From the NCBI RefSeq assembly GCF_900078685.2, contig NZ_LT546166.1, positions 1,539,467 to 1,603,466 on the forward strand: 64,000 nt of DNA, in the 5' to 3' direction. The position numbers were made by a program, and so were the translations under genes. The notes under the pieces were generated by a model. It had not been told where the DNA came from. It saw only the letters and a program-made list of their open reading frames with translations, and did no database searches. Origin of the DNA: Mycolicibacter icosiumassiliensis (GTDB taxonomy: Bacteria; Actinomycetota; Actinomycetes; Mycobacteriales; Mycobacteriaceae). Positions 1-7,073 of the stretch are shown piece after piece (the first letter of the stretch is position 1; each line of letters opens with the position of its first letter).

Positions 1-610
1 CGGTGTAGGCAGCCAGGAAGCGGGCCGCCAGCTCGCGCACCTTGATGTTGGTCTCCTGCGAACGCCAAACCAGGATGTCGAACGCCCGCTCGGCGGAGAT
101 GCCGTACGCAACCATCAGCACACCCTTGGCCTGCTCGATCACCGCGCGGGACTCGGCGACCTCGGAAACCGCGGCGCTGACATCGGCCTGCAACACATCG
201 GTGACGTCGACGTAGAAACCAGCCGTGCCGGTCACGGTGCCGGCGTCATCGTGCATGCGGTCCCCGACCACGATCACCCAGTGCTCCTGCTCACTGGTGT
301 CGATAATGCGGTGCCGGCTGCTGAACGGCTCGCCCTGTAGGACCCGCTCCAGCACCGCCGCGACCTGGGCGCGGTCTTCCGGATGTTTGTGCCGCAGCAG
401 CAAATCAGTGCTGGGCGTCACCGTTCCCGGCTCGTAGCCGTGCATGCGGGCCACCGCATCCGACCATTCCCACCGCTGCTCGCCGAGCCAGTAGCGAAAC
501 CGGCCGACCCGCTGCGGCTCGCCGTGGCCGACCACCAGGTCTAGGTCACTTTGGACCTCGGCGTCGTCGCCGGTCGGCGTCACAAACTGAGCATTGACAT
601 CCCCGACCAC
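1..610 (-). CDS. PAS-ANTAR domain regulator (C-terminus cut by window edge)
   Basis: Reading the minus strand from GTG at 610 gives an open frame that runs off the left edge. Residues about 35-140 resemble a PAS_3 fold, with the motifs RFRYWLGEQRWEW, MHGYEPGTV and GFYVDVTD. It continues into an ANTAR domain with ESRAVIEQAKGVLM and ERAFDILVWRSQETN. ANTAR proteins bind dual-hexaloop RNA motifs and act as transcription antiterminators; the PAS domain presumably senses a ligand or redox state. The start is chosen because AGAAGG lies about 10 nt upstream; GTG at 583 or 700 is also possible. Family assignment is firm, target unknown. Confidence 0.8.
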   Translation of the reverse strand, partial: MVGDVNAQFVTPTGDDAEVQSDLDLVVGHGEPQRVGRFRYWLGEQRWEWSDAVARMHGYEPGTVTPSTDLLLRHKHPEDRAQVAAVLERVLQGEPFSSRHRIIDTSEQEHWVIVVGDRMHDDAGTVTGTAGFYVDVTDVLQADVSAAVSEVAESRAVIEQAKGVLMVAYGISAERAFDILVWRSQETNIKVRELAARFLAAYT

Positions 611-898
611 CGCGCACCCGCCTTCTCGTACTCCAACAGTATGAGCTGATTCCGAACGGCCGGCGGGCGAGCCGCGGTCGGGAATCGTAGGAGCATGCAC
701 GGACGATCCGAACCGGCGCTGTTTTGCTGAACGTCCGAGCTTGGCGTAACTATCCACAATTTCGTAACGCCGCGCAACAACTACCTCATGTTTCACTATG
801 TTTCCCGTTCGGTCGGGGTGGGTAAGCGCTGACAGGTGCGGTGATGTTCCGGCGCAGCGGACTGCCGCTAACGATCGACTCGATGGAAGGAGTCAGAA

Positions 899-1378
899 GT
901 GAAGCTCTCCAGGATTTCGACCAAGACGGCCGCCGGCGCGGCCGCAGTCGCCGCGTTGAGTGTTTTCTCCGCGACCACCGCCATGGCTGAGCCGGCGATC
1001 CAACCGTTCGGCACACCCGAACAGCTCAACGACGGTCTGATGGCGACGTCCTACACGGTCAGCAACCTGGGGCCGGCCACCGTCGCCATCCCCGGCTACC
1101 AGCCTCGCGGCAAGCTGTATCAAGCCGACGTGACTGCTCGCGCGGACCGCGGCACCGTGACCCCGGTGGTGGCCGACTTCAATGCCAGGGCGGCCAACAG
1201 CGACACCTACCGGGTGATCGACACGGTGCCCACGCCGGACGGAATCAATCCCGGGCCGATTGCCCAGGGCGCTGCCGCAAACGGCAAGATCTACTTCGAT
1301 GTCACCGGCCCAGCGCCGGACGGGGTCGTCTACAACGACGGCGTCCAGGACGTGCTGATCTGGTCGAGCAAGGCCTGA
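899..1378 (+). CDS. MPT63-like secreted protein (DUF1942 family)
   Basis: A 159-residue protein with a signal peptide: KLSRISTK, a hydrophobic alanine-rich stretch, then ATTAMA before EPAIQPFG, so cleavage is likely near residue 30. The mature part (LNDGLMATSYTVSNLGP, GYQPRGKLYQADVTARA, VYNDGVQDVLIWSS) matches the immunoglobulin-like beta-sandwich of MPT63/MPB63, a small secreted mycobacterial antigen of unknown function. The GTG start follows GGAAGGAG at good spacing. It stands alone, with a hairpin just after the stop. The mature protein should be extracellular. Confidence 0.85.
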   Translation: MKLSRISTKTAAGAAAVAALSVFSATTAMAEPAIQPFGTPEQLNDGLMATSYTVSNLGPATVAIPGYQPRGKLYQADVTARADRGTVTPVVADFNARAANSDTYRVIDTVPTPDGINPGPIAQGAAANGKIYFDVTGPAPDGVVYNDGVQDVLIWSSKA

Positions 1379-1391
1379 TGTAGGACGAATT

Positions 1392-1415
1392 GGGCCCGAT
1401 CTTCGCGTCGGGTCC
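1392..1415 (+). terminator. hairpin after the MPT63-like gene
   Basis: Arms GGGCCCGA and TCGGGTCC (7 of 8 pairing) around an 8-nt loop begin 14 bases after the MPT63-like stop codon. There is no U tract, which is common for mycobacterial stem-only terminators. Position and stem are seen; termination is inferred. Confidence 0.4.
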
Positions 1416-1622
1416 AACACCATCCGCGCTGTCTCCGCGGGATCGGTCCTGCCATCGCCGCCGCTGCGGCAATTCTGCGGCTGGCGGTTGTCTGGTTATC
1501 CGGCCTACCTGTTGTGCCATTTGGACCGCGCGTCAGAAGCCCGCGGTTCACCGAGGTGGTGGGCTGCGCCGTTTGGTAAAGCCGTTGGCGGGTAACCGTG
1601 TGCGTGTTGAAGGGAGCAGCCA

Positions 1623-1760
1623 ATGCCGAAAACCGCGGACTTCATCCTCGATGGGCTCTGTCGGTGGTGGGAGCACCAGACCTTCGGATACCCCGCGACT
1701 CTCAAGGATCGGGATTGGGTAAGCGGGTACCCGGCAATCACAGTAAGACGGGCGGGGTAG
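1623..1760 (+). pseudogene. N-terminal remnant of a thiamine-diphosphate enzyme (acetolactate synthase/pyruvate oxidase type)
   Basis: A 45-codon reading frame preceded by a GAAGGGAG ribosome site starts MPKTADFILDGL and reaches TFGYP. This resembles the first 25 residues of TPP-dependent pyruvate oxidase or acetolactate synthase proteins (M-K-T-ADF-ER-L-W-G-V-FGYPGD). After FGYP the similarity collapses and the frame stops at 1760, seven bases before the methyltransferase start. No further TPP-enzyme sequence follows. It is probably the stump of a deleted gene, though a short expressed peptide cannot be excluded. Confidence 0.4.
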
Positions 1761-1766
1761 CCGTCG

Positions 1767-2462
1767 ATGACCGCCTTTGATGCGCCCGTCGCCTTACGCA
1801 GCCTGCCGTCGAACCTGGACGGCGTCTATGTTCCCCAAGAAGATTCACATCTGCTCATCGAGACTATGGAACGGTCTGGGCTGCCACGCGGCGCGCGGGT
1901 GCTGGACCTGTGCACCGGTAGCGGCGTGGCGGCAATCGCGGCGGCCGAACTAGGTGCGGAAAGTGTCACCGCGTTGGACATCTGCCCGCGTGCGGTGCAG
2001 TGCGCGCGGGACAACGCGCGTTTTGCGGGCGTGGAGGTAACGATCTGGCAGGGGTCATGGAGTCACGCGTTACATTGCGCCCCTTTTGATCTCGTGGTGG
2101 CCAACCCGCCCTATGTGCCTTCGCCGAGCGGCGGTGGGCCAATCCCGTCGGCGGGCGGTCCGGAATGGTCGTGGAACGGTGGCGTCGACGGGCGAATCGT
2201 GCTGGATCCGCTCTGCGGGTCGGCAGGGGCGCTGTTGCGTAGCGGCGGTTCCCTGCTACTGGTGCAGTCCGCGCTGGCTGACGTCGCACGTTCACTGGAG
2301 AGCCTGCGGAAATCGGGGCTGTCAGCCGCGATTGCTGCCGTTCGAAGCATTCCGTTCGGTCCGGTGCTCTCGGCGCGCGCCGGCTGGCTGGAGTCCACTG
2401 CCCGGGTATCGCACGGCTCCCGTGTGGAACAACTCGTGGTGATCCGGGCGGACAAGCCATGA
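1767..2462 (+). CDS. HemK/PrmC-like class I SAM-dependent methyltransferase
   Basis: A 231-residue protein with a Rossmann methyltransferase fold. Motif I is VLDLCTGSGVAAIAAAE (about residues 45-61), followed by the acidic loop ALDICPRAVQCARDNAR and the catalytic NPPY motif (VVANPPYVP, about 112-120) of N5-glutamine methyltransferases. It lacks the N-terminal helical domain of true PrmC, so it belongs to the shorter HemK2-like group. Substrate unknown: a glutamine on a protein or an N-atom on a nucleotide base. Its stop overlaps the start of the CDGSH gene by 4 nt (ATGA), so the two are translationally coupled. Confidence 0.8.
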   Translation: MTAFDAPVALRSLPSNLDGVYVPQEDSHLLIETMERSGLPRGARVLDLCTGSGVAAIAAAELGAESVTALDICPRAVQCARDNARFAGVEVTIWQGSWSHALHCAPFDLVVANPPYVPSPSGGGPIPSAGGPEWSWNGGVDGRIVLDPLCGSAGALLRSGGSLLLVQSALADVARSLESLRKSGLSAAIAAVRSIPFGPVLSARAGWLESTARVSHGSRVEQLVVIRADKP

Positions 2463-2686
2463 CGGCGCCGGAGAAGACGGTGGTACGGCCGGTCCGCAAC
2501 GGCCCGGTCCTGGTCGCCGGACCGGTGCGGATCGAAACGCCCGAGGGCGTCGTCGAATCCGATCGCTTCATGGTGGCCATCTGTACGTGTGGGCGCAGTC
2601 GCAACTATCCACTGTGCGACACCAGCCATCGGCGCCGTAAAGCGTCACAACGTCGTAGCGGCATGGACGGCGTCAGAGCCGATTAG
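2459..2686 (+). CDS. CDGSH-type iron-sulfur protein
   Basis: A 75-residue protein with ICTCGRSRNYPLCDTSHRR near residues 42-60: C-x-C, a second spacer, then C-D-x-S-H. These are the three cysteines and one histidine that hold a [2Fe-2S] cluster in CDGSH proteins; the usual Gly in CDGSH is Thr here. Such proteins are labile redox or iron-sensing carriers in the cytosol. It overlaps the methyltransferase by ATGA and converges on the MerR regulator, with a strong hairpin between. In many mycobacteria a methyltransferase, a CDGSH gene and an iron-containing redox enzyme are associated; such an enzyme lies at 11414-12421 here. Confidence 0.85.
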   Translation: MTAPEKTVVRPVRNGPVLVAGPVRIETPEGVVESDRFMVAICTCGRSRNYPLCDTSHRRRKASQRRSGMDGVRAD

Positions 2687-2719
2687 CTGCCGGCGCCGGC
2701 CTCATCGGTCGCCGGCAGC
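2686..2719. terminator. bidirectional hairpin between convergent genes
   Basis: Perfect 10-bp arms GCTGCCGGCG and CGCCGGCAGC enclose a 14-nt loop, starting at the last base of the CDGSH stop codon and ending 17 bases before the end of the converging MerR gene. A GC-rich stem without a U tract fits a mycobacterial bidirectional terminator. Confidence 0.6.
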
Positions 2720-2735
2720 CGTTCAGGACTGGTCA

Positions 2736-3197
2736 TCACGATCCCTTTCGTTTCCTCGCTCGTGGCGTGCCCGGGACGGGCCGGGCGGCGCGTTCGGCGG
2801 CCAGTAGCGCGTAGTCCGATTTCAGTTGGGTGTTGTCCGACCTCAGTTTGGTGTTGTCGGATTCCAGCCTGTCGTTGTCCGACTCCAATCGGGCGTTGCG
2901 CGCTTCCAGACCGAGGATCTGCCCAATACCCGCCACGTTGATGCCGATGTTTACCAGCTCGGTGATTCGTCGCAGCCGCACGAGATCGTCATCGCTGTAG
3001 CGACGCGTCCCGCCCGCGGTGCGTGCCGGGGTCAGCAGGCCGCGGCTCTCGTAGAGCCGCAAGGTCTGCGGACCGATACCGGACAACTCGGCTGCCACCG
3101 AGATGCCGTATACCCCAAGCCCGGACCGGGCATTCATCTCGTTGGCCACCGCGCGTCGCTTCCACTCGTCGGAAATTCTTCGTGCCACCTCTTGCAT
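2736..3197 (-). CDS. MerR-family (HspR-like) regulator of hsp18
   Basis: 153 residues if started at ATG 3197. The MerR winged helix (GVYGISVAAELSGIGPQTLRLYESRGLLTPARTAGGTRRYS, given in part) occupies residues about 28-70, followed by RITELVNIGINVAGIGQIL. The C-terminal third is a coiled coil built of an ESDN/RSDN/KSDY heptad-like repeat (LESDNDRLESDNTKLRSDN) and ends in a basic tail. It is divergent from hsp18 with 75 bp between them that hold an inverted repeat, so it probably represses or autoregulates that promoter. An upstream extension of the open frame exists but overlaps hsp18 on the other strand and is a shadow. Confidence 0.8.
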   Translation of the reverse strand: MQEVARRISDEWKRRAVANEMNARSGLGVYGISVAAELSGIGPQTLRLYESRGLLTPARTAGGTRRYSDDDLVRLRRITELVNIGINVAGIGQILGLEARNARLESDNDRLESDNTKLRSDNTQLKSDYALLAAERAARPVPGTPRARKRKGS

Positions 3198-3223
3198 AAA
3201 CCTACCACCGGTGCTATATAAAA

Positions 3224-3245
3224 ATCTATGCCGATAGACATAGAT
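3224..3245. promoter_or_regulatory. inverted-repeat operator between the MerR regulator and hsp18
   Basis: ATCTATG, 8 bases, then CATAGAT: a perfect 7-bp inverted repeat in an AT-rich pocket of this GC-rich sequence, located between the divergent starts at 3197 and 3273. Symmetry and position suit a MerR dimer. It is not the classical HAIR box CTTGAGT-N7-ACTCAAG, so the regulator may recognise a distinct sequence. Confidence 0.55.
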
Positions 3246-3272
3246 GATCTGTCGCAGATTTAGGAGGTGGAG

Positions 3273-3695
3273 ATGATGTTGATGCGTACCGACCCGTTCC
3301 GTGATCTCGACCGCTGGACCCAGCAGGTGCTGGGCACCGCGGCGCGGCCGGCGGTCATGCCGATGGACGCCTGGCGCGACGGCGACCAGTTCATCGTCGA
3401 ATTCGACCTGCCCGGGGTCGCGGAGGATTCGCTGAACCTTGATGTCGAACGCAATGTGCTGACAGTGCACGCCGAACGGCCGGGGCTCGATCAAAGCCGG
3501 GAGATGGTGTCCGCGGAACGGCCGCGCGGGGTGTTCAGCCGTCAGTTGTTCCTTGGTGACAATCTGGACGCCAGCCAGATCCAGGCCAGCTATCAGGATG
3601 GCGTGCTGCGGCTGACTATTCCGGTCGCCGAGAAAGCAAAGCCACGGCGGATCAAGATCGCCGGTAGTCACGGCGAGCAAGCCATCAACGCCTGA
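3273..3695 (+). CDS. hsp18: Hsp18, alpha-crystallin small heat-shock protein (18 kDa antigen)
   Basis: About 140 residues. The sequence [14 protein letters not shown], then [23 protein letters not shown], closely follows my recollection of the M. leprae 18 kDa antigen. The alpha-crystallin domain spans about residues 32-130 ([27 protein letters not shown], given in part; [39 protein letters not shown]), with the conserved GVL-x-x-x-IPV beta-strand. It is an ATP-independent holdase that binds unfolding proteins. AGGAGG ends at 3267; ATG 3273 or 3276 may be used. It heads a short heat-shock group with the following small gene and J-domain gene. Confidence 0.92.
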   Translation: MMLMRTDPFRDLDRWTQQVLGTAARPAVMPMDAWRDGDQFIVEFDLPGVAEDSLNLDVERNVLTVHAERPGLDQSREMVSAERPRGVFSRQLFLGDNLDASQIQASYQDGVLRLTIPVAEKAKPRRIKIAGSHGEQAINA

Positions 3696-3746
3696 TCGCG
3701 AGGGGCCGGGCGGCGGCCTGCTACCCCGGTGAAGGAGGTGAGCAAG

Positions 3747-4070
3747 ATGACCACCGACACTCTGATCGCGGCGGTGCTCGAGGAGGCGGAGAGCATCGTG
3801 CGCGCCGAATGGCTGCGCCTGTTAGCGGCCGCAAGACCCGGGCGCTACGCCGCGACACCCACCGAAATGCCCGTCGCCCGGCCTCGACCCCCGAAGCTCG
3901 CCCTGTGCAGCGCCAGTTCTGAACGGCGTGATGGGTCGCTAGCGCGCGGCCACCAACACCGGTCGGCCACGCGGCGGCGCAACAGGAGCGTGTGGCCGAC
4001 GCAGCGGTCCCCTCCGCGACGTCCCGCAGGGGTGGTCAAGTGGATGCCGGCAAGGGAGGTGATGGTCTAA
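3747..4070 (+). CDS. hypothetical protein downstream of hsp18
   Basis: 107 residues from ATG 3747, preceded by an ideal GAAGGAGGTG site. The N-terminus (TTDTLIAAVLEEAESIVRAEWLRLL) is a confident amphipathic helix. From residue 40 on it is basic and proline-rich with no recognisable fold. The good ribosome site and 50-bp spacing after hsp18 suggest co-transcription. No function can be assigned. The C-terminal half might be out of frame, since composition changes sharply after the helix. Confidence 0.5.
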   Translation: MTTDTLIAAVLEEAESIVRAEWLRLLAAARPGRYAATPTEMPVARPRPPKLALCSASSERRDGSLARGHQHRSATRRRNRSVWPTQRSPPRRPAGVVKWMPAREVMV

Positions 4071-4088
4071 CGCGGTTAACAGCGGGCG

Positions 4089-4379
4089 GTGAATCGTGCG
4101 TTGCTCACCGATGTGACCATGAGCGCGTTCGACGCAGACCGGGCCTGCGCGCGCATCGCCACCGATGTGGCAGCGAGACTCAGGTGGGCCGCGCGCGATG
4201 TCACCGCAGGGCGCGACGGGGCTCCGCTGCTGCCAACGCTCTCCCGGCAGCGGGCCTCGCCGGCCTGGCAGATATTGATCAGGTACCGCCAGCCCCGGCT
4301 TGGACCTTGGTGGCGTTATGAACACGAGACCCGATCCCTACGCAGTGCTTGGCGTGCCGGCGGCCGCTACCCCGGCTGA
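4089..4379 (+). CDS. possible small protein upstream of the J-domain gene
   Basis: An open frame from GTG 4089 encodes about 96 residues (NRALLTDVTMSAFDADRACARI, then VAARLRWAARDVT). The first half could be a helix; the last 20 residues overlap the J-domain gene in another frame and are arginine-rich, as expected for a shadow. It has no recognisable domain. It may be a real short gene that ends before 4318, or none at all. Confidence 0.25.
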   Translation: MNRALLTDVTMSAFDADRACARIATDVAARLRWAARDVTAGRDGAPLLPTLSRQRASPAWQILIRYRQPRLGPWWRYEHETRSLRSAWRAGGRYPG

Positions 4380-4665
4380 GATCAGTCATGCCTTCCGTAC
4401 CAAGTTGCGCACGCTCCATCCCGATGCCGGCAATGCAGGCTCTCCGCCAACAGCCGACACGAAGGCGCAGCTGCAGCAGCTGCTGGCCGCATACGCGTTG
4501 TTGCGCCGCGGCCACCACCATGCTGACGAAGCCGATCGCAAGTCGCCGACCGGGACCAACGCGAATCGGAAAGGGCCGGTGAAGGTGCGGGTCACCTACG
4601 GTGACTCGCCCGCTCCGATCCGTCGGAAAGACCTGTGGGTTGGCCCGGTGCGTCGCCATCGCTGA
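4318..4665 (+). CDS. short J-domain (DnaJ-like) co-chaperone
   Basis: 115 residues. The J-domain covers residues about 4-62: DPYAVLGVPAAATPAEISHAFR, then KLRTLHPDAGN with the HPD tripeptide needed to stimulate Hsp70 ATPase, and LQQLLAAYALLRR as helix IV. There is no Gly/Phe region or zinc finger, so it is a type III J-protein. Downstream of hsp18 it probably hands clients from the small heat-shock protein to DnaK. ATG 4318 is used rather than an upstream GTG because J-domains begin just before DPY. Confidence 0.75.
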   Translation: MNTRPDPYAVLGVPAAATPAEISHAFRTKLRTLHPDAGNAGSPPTADTKAQLQQLLAAYALLRRGHHHADEADRKSPTGTNANRKGPVKVRVTYGDSPAPIRRKDLWVGPVRRHR

Positions 4666-4706
4666 CGTCTCTGGCCCGGCGATAGCGGCGGCTGGACGGT
4701 CAGGCG

Positions 4707-4892
4707 TCACACCGTCGTCTCGGTGCGGACATTGGCCAAATCGAGAAGGCTGACCAGCCGGCGCACGACTGCCCGATCGCTGCACAACAGGGCCATTCTG
4801 CCGTGGGTGGCGCAATAACGGCCAAGCAGGCAGAGTTGCCGTCCCAACCGACGTGGCCCATTCGCCTGACCGGTCCGCTCGATAGGCGCCCA
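4707..4892 (-). pseudogene. STAS-like anti-anti-sigma fragment
   Basis: Directly after the TGA of the MEDS/anti-sigma gene (4893-4895) the same minus-strand frame stays open to TGA 4707. Its second half reads RRLGRQLCLLGRYC, then MALLCSDRAVVRRLVSLLDL, which has the spacing and character of the last helices of a STAS domain. No start codon or first half of the domain is present. A partner anti-anti-sigma gene may have decayed here, or the upstream protein once ended in this tail. Confidence 0.3.
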
Positions 4893-5867
4893 TCACGCTG
4901 ACTTCCTCATCAGCAGGTGCGCTTGAACGGTGGTTCCGGTTGCCGTCGTATGGATACGAACCAGGTCCGCAGTCGCATTGACGACGAACAGCCCGCATCC
5001 GTGCTCGTAGTCGCCGACGATGGGTCTGCGACCGGCCAGCCGGTCGGTCAGGTGGCCGGCATCGCTTACCTGGCAGATCAATTGGCCGCCTGTCTCCCAC
5101 AGCATCAGGGTGCAAGGCCCGCGGCCGTGCTGCAGGCCGTTGGATGCCAGCTCGTTGACGATCAGCTGCAAATCCGCGATATCGGCGCCGTCTAGACCGA
5201 ACCAGCGCGCGTACTTGGCGGCGAATTGCCGCGCGGCGGAGAGATCGGTAAGTCGCTGCAGGGTGCAGCTTGCCGCCGTCGGACTGCTGGGCAGCGGCTC
5301 GTTGTAGCGGGCCCACGCGACATCGGGAGCGAAGCCGGCACTGGTGCGCTCTGGGTGACCGACACGGGCCAGTAGTGGATGGGTCGTCTCCGCATCGGCG
5401 AGGGCACATGAGTCCAGATATGTTGCGTCGTAAGGACAAAGCATCGTGAGTTCGCGTCCGGTGAAAGCCTCATTGACCAAAGCTTCGTGCTGCACGCAGG
5501 CCGGATACTCCAGCTTGGACCTGCCGCTCCAGATCGGTTGGCCGACCATCTGAACCGGTCCCGACGGATGTCGGGCGGCGAAGGTGCCGAACACACCGCC
5601 CAGGATGTGCCCGGGATTGCGCCCCACCTGGTTCATGTCGGCCAGGGTCACCAAGCCGACTGTGGACGCGGGCAGGGCGCCGTGCAGCAGCGAGAGGTTG
5701 GGTTCAGGCACCGCCACCAAAGTGGGCACACCGTCGGCCACACCGCCGGCGACAAAGGGCACCAGATAATCCAGATACTCCTGCGGGGACCGGTAGAACA
5801 GCGCGATATGTCGAAAGGAACCGCGATCAGCGTCGGCAGCCACGGTCATCGCGTGTGCCCCTGTCAT
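4893..5867 (-). CDS. MEDS-domain/HATPase anti-sigma regulatory protein
   Basis: 324 residues. The N-terminal half (HIALFYRSPQEYLDYLVPFV, then GVPTLVAVPEPNLSLLHGAL) is the MEDS sensory domain. Residues about 205-320 are an RsbW-type GHKL ATPase without the phospho-acceptor part of a histidine kinase: N-box LIVNELASNGLQHG, then CQVSDAG, and GCGLFVVNATADLV. Such proteins bind a sigma factor or STAS protein under control of a sensor. A STAS remnant follows it and a complete STAS gene lies at 10783-11220, so a partner-switching network is likely. A downstream ATG at residue 7 may be the true start. Confidence 0.8.
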   Translation of the reverse strand: MTGAHAMTVAADADRGSFRHIALFYRSPQEYLDYLVPFVAGGVADGVPTLVAVPEPNLSLLHGALPASTVGLVTLADMNQVGRNPGHILGGVFGTFAARHPSGPVQMVGQPIWSGRSKLEYPACVQHEALVNEAFTGRELTMLCPYDATYLDSCALADAETTHPLLARVGHPERTSAGFAPDVAWARYNEPLPSSPTAASCTLQRLTDLSAARQFAAKYARWFGLDGADIADLQLIVNELASNGLQHGRGPCTLMLWETGGQLICQVSDAGHLTDRLAGRRPIVGDYEHGCGLFVVNATADLVRIHTTATGTTVQAHLLMRKSA

Positions 5868-5950
5868 CCGGCGTGAACGGCCCGCAGAGCAACCTCAAGT
5901 TTGACTACGTGAGGCGCGGTCCGACTGTGCGCGGCGTGCCGCGGTTGCGC

Positions 5951-6106
5951 TTAGTACCAGTAGCGCCGACCCGCGACCGGACGGCCGACCGCACCCAGAA
6001 TCCACAGTGCCGCGCCGACGACCAGCAAAATGACGCCGATCGTCCAGAGGACGTTGATCTTGAAGATGAGCGCCAGAATAAGCAGCACCACTCCGAGGGC
6101 AATCAT
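5951..6106 (-). CDS. 51-residue membrane protein (DUF6131-like)
   Basis: A short gene from ATG 6106 (upstream GAGAGAAGGGG) to TAA 5951. It reads MIALGVVLLILALIF, KINVLWTIGVILLVVGAALWIL and GRPVAGRRYWY: two transmembrane helices separated by a KINVLW turn, with a basic aromatic tail. This matches a widespread tiny actinobacterial membrane protein of unknown function, often seen near stress genes. It lies 14 bp downstream of the next membrane gene on the same strand, probably in one transcript. Confidence 0.7.
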   Translation of the reverse strand: MIALGVVLLILALIFKINVLWTIGVILLVVGAALWILGAVGRPVAGRRYWY

Positions 6107-6120
6107 TACAACCCCTTCTC

Positions 6121-6354
6121 TCACACAATCAAACCGGCCGCACCCAGCGAAGATGGCTGCGGTAAATGACAGTCAGACACGACCGGGTTGAACCCGAGAT
6201 AGTTCAACGGACCCGCCAGTGTGGTGACGGCGATGGTTCCGGCGTTTGCACAACTGGTTTGACTGCCGTGGAAATAGTCGCGCTGCCACGCGGCGAAGAC
6301 GCCGATCAGCAGCCAGATCAGCACAATGGTCCCGGCCAATCCACCGATTCGCAT
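6121..6354 (-). CDS. small single-span membrane protein of mycobacteria
   Basis: 77 residues from ATG 6354; a second ATG at 6369 is also possible. The N-terminal helix RIGGLAGTIVLIWLLIGVFAAW is membrane-spanning. It is followed by QRDYFHGSQTSCANAGTIAV and a hydrophobic stretch ending in NPVVSDCHLPQP, with two cysteines that could form a disulfide outside the membrane. It resembles a conserved mycobacterial protein of unknown role. It pairs with the 51-residue membrane gene downstream and diverges from the universal stress protein gene. Confidence 0.6.
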   Translation of the reverse strand: MRIGGLAGTIVLIWLLIGVFAAWQRDYFHGSQTSCANAGTIAVTTLAGPLNYLGFNPVVSDCHLPQPSSLGAAGLIV

Positions 6355-6465
6355 CCGCCCTCCATTCATCTGTACCCCGATCAATTCCCCGTTCGATCGC
6401 TGTCGAAACCTGGAAACGGAGTGCGCAGGTGAGGTTGCTGCAGCCGGGTTTGACCGTCGGGCACC

Positions 6466-6993
6466 ATGGTTAACCCCGGCATTATGGCTTCGAATACCGC
6501 AGGTGCCGGAATTGTCGTCGGTGTCGATGGGTCGTCGGCGTCGCGGGTGGCCGTGCGCTGGGGAGCCCAGGAAGCTGACCGCCGTGCTCTGCCGCTCACT
6601 CTGGTGCACGCGGCCGTAACCCAGCTGTCACCGCGGCGGGCCCGACGGATCGTATTCGGCCAACACGAGTTGCCGCACCGGCGCGTGCAACGGATCGTCG
6701 AGGACGCCGTCGGAGTCGCCGGCGACAGCCGCCGGGACGGCGCGCCCGCGCGGCTCAATACCAAGGTGGTGTTCACCGACCCGGTTGACGTGTTGGCCGA
6801 CTTGTCCCGGCAAGCCGATCTGGTAGTCGTCGGATCGAGTGGCCGGCGACGGTTGCGGCACCTGTTGTTCGGCTCGGTCGGCTCGGCACTGACACCGCGC
6901 TGCCAGTGCCCATTAGCCGTCATCCACGATGACGAGCTGGCGACGCCACGGTCCGTGGCCGCCGCGGTGCAGGTCGATCCGACCGGATGGTGA
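6466..6993 (+). CDS. single-domain universal stress protein
   Basis: 175 residues. The Usp fold is shown by IVVGVDGSSASRVAVRWGAQEA at residues about 13-35 and by LVVVGSSGRRRLRHLLFGSVGSAL, with the G-x2-G-x9-G(S) ATP-binding signature in slightly altered form, then CQCPLAVIHDD. Most mycobacterial Usp proteins have two tandem domains; this one has a single domain plus a short C-terminal tail. It is likely ATP-binding and induced in dormancy or hypoxia, but no DosR box is evident. ATG 6484 is an alternative start closer to the domain. Confidence 0.8.
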   Translation: MVNPGIMASNTAGAGIVVGVDGSSASRVAVRWGAQEADRRALPLTLVHAAVTQLSPRRARRIVFGQHELPHRRVQRIVEDAVGVAGDSRRDGAPARLNTKVVFTDPVDVLADLSRQADLVVVGSSGRRRLRHLLFGSVGSALTPRCQCPLAVIHDDELATPRSVAAAVQVDPTGW

Positions 6994-7073
6994 CCGCCCC
7001 CGAAATGGTTGCCGGGCCAGGCCAATGCATGGGGTAGCCAACCGTTGCCGTTGAGTGTGTTGTGGTGACACGC

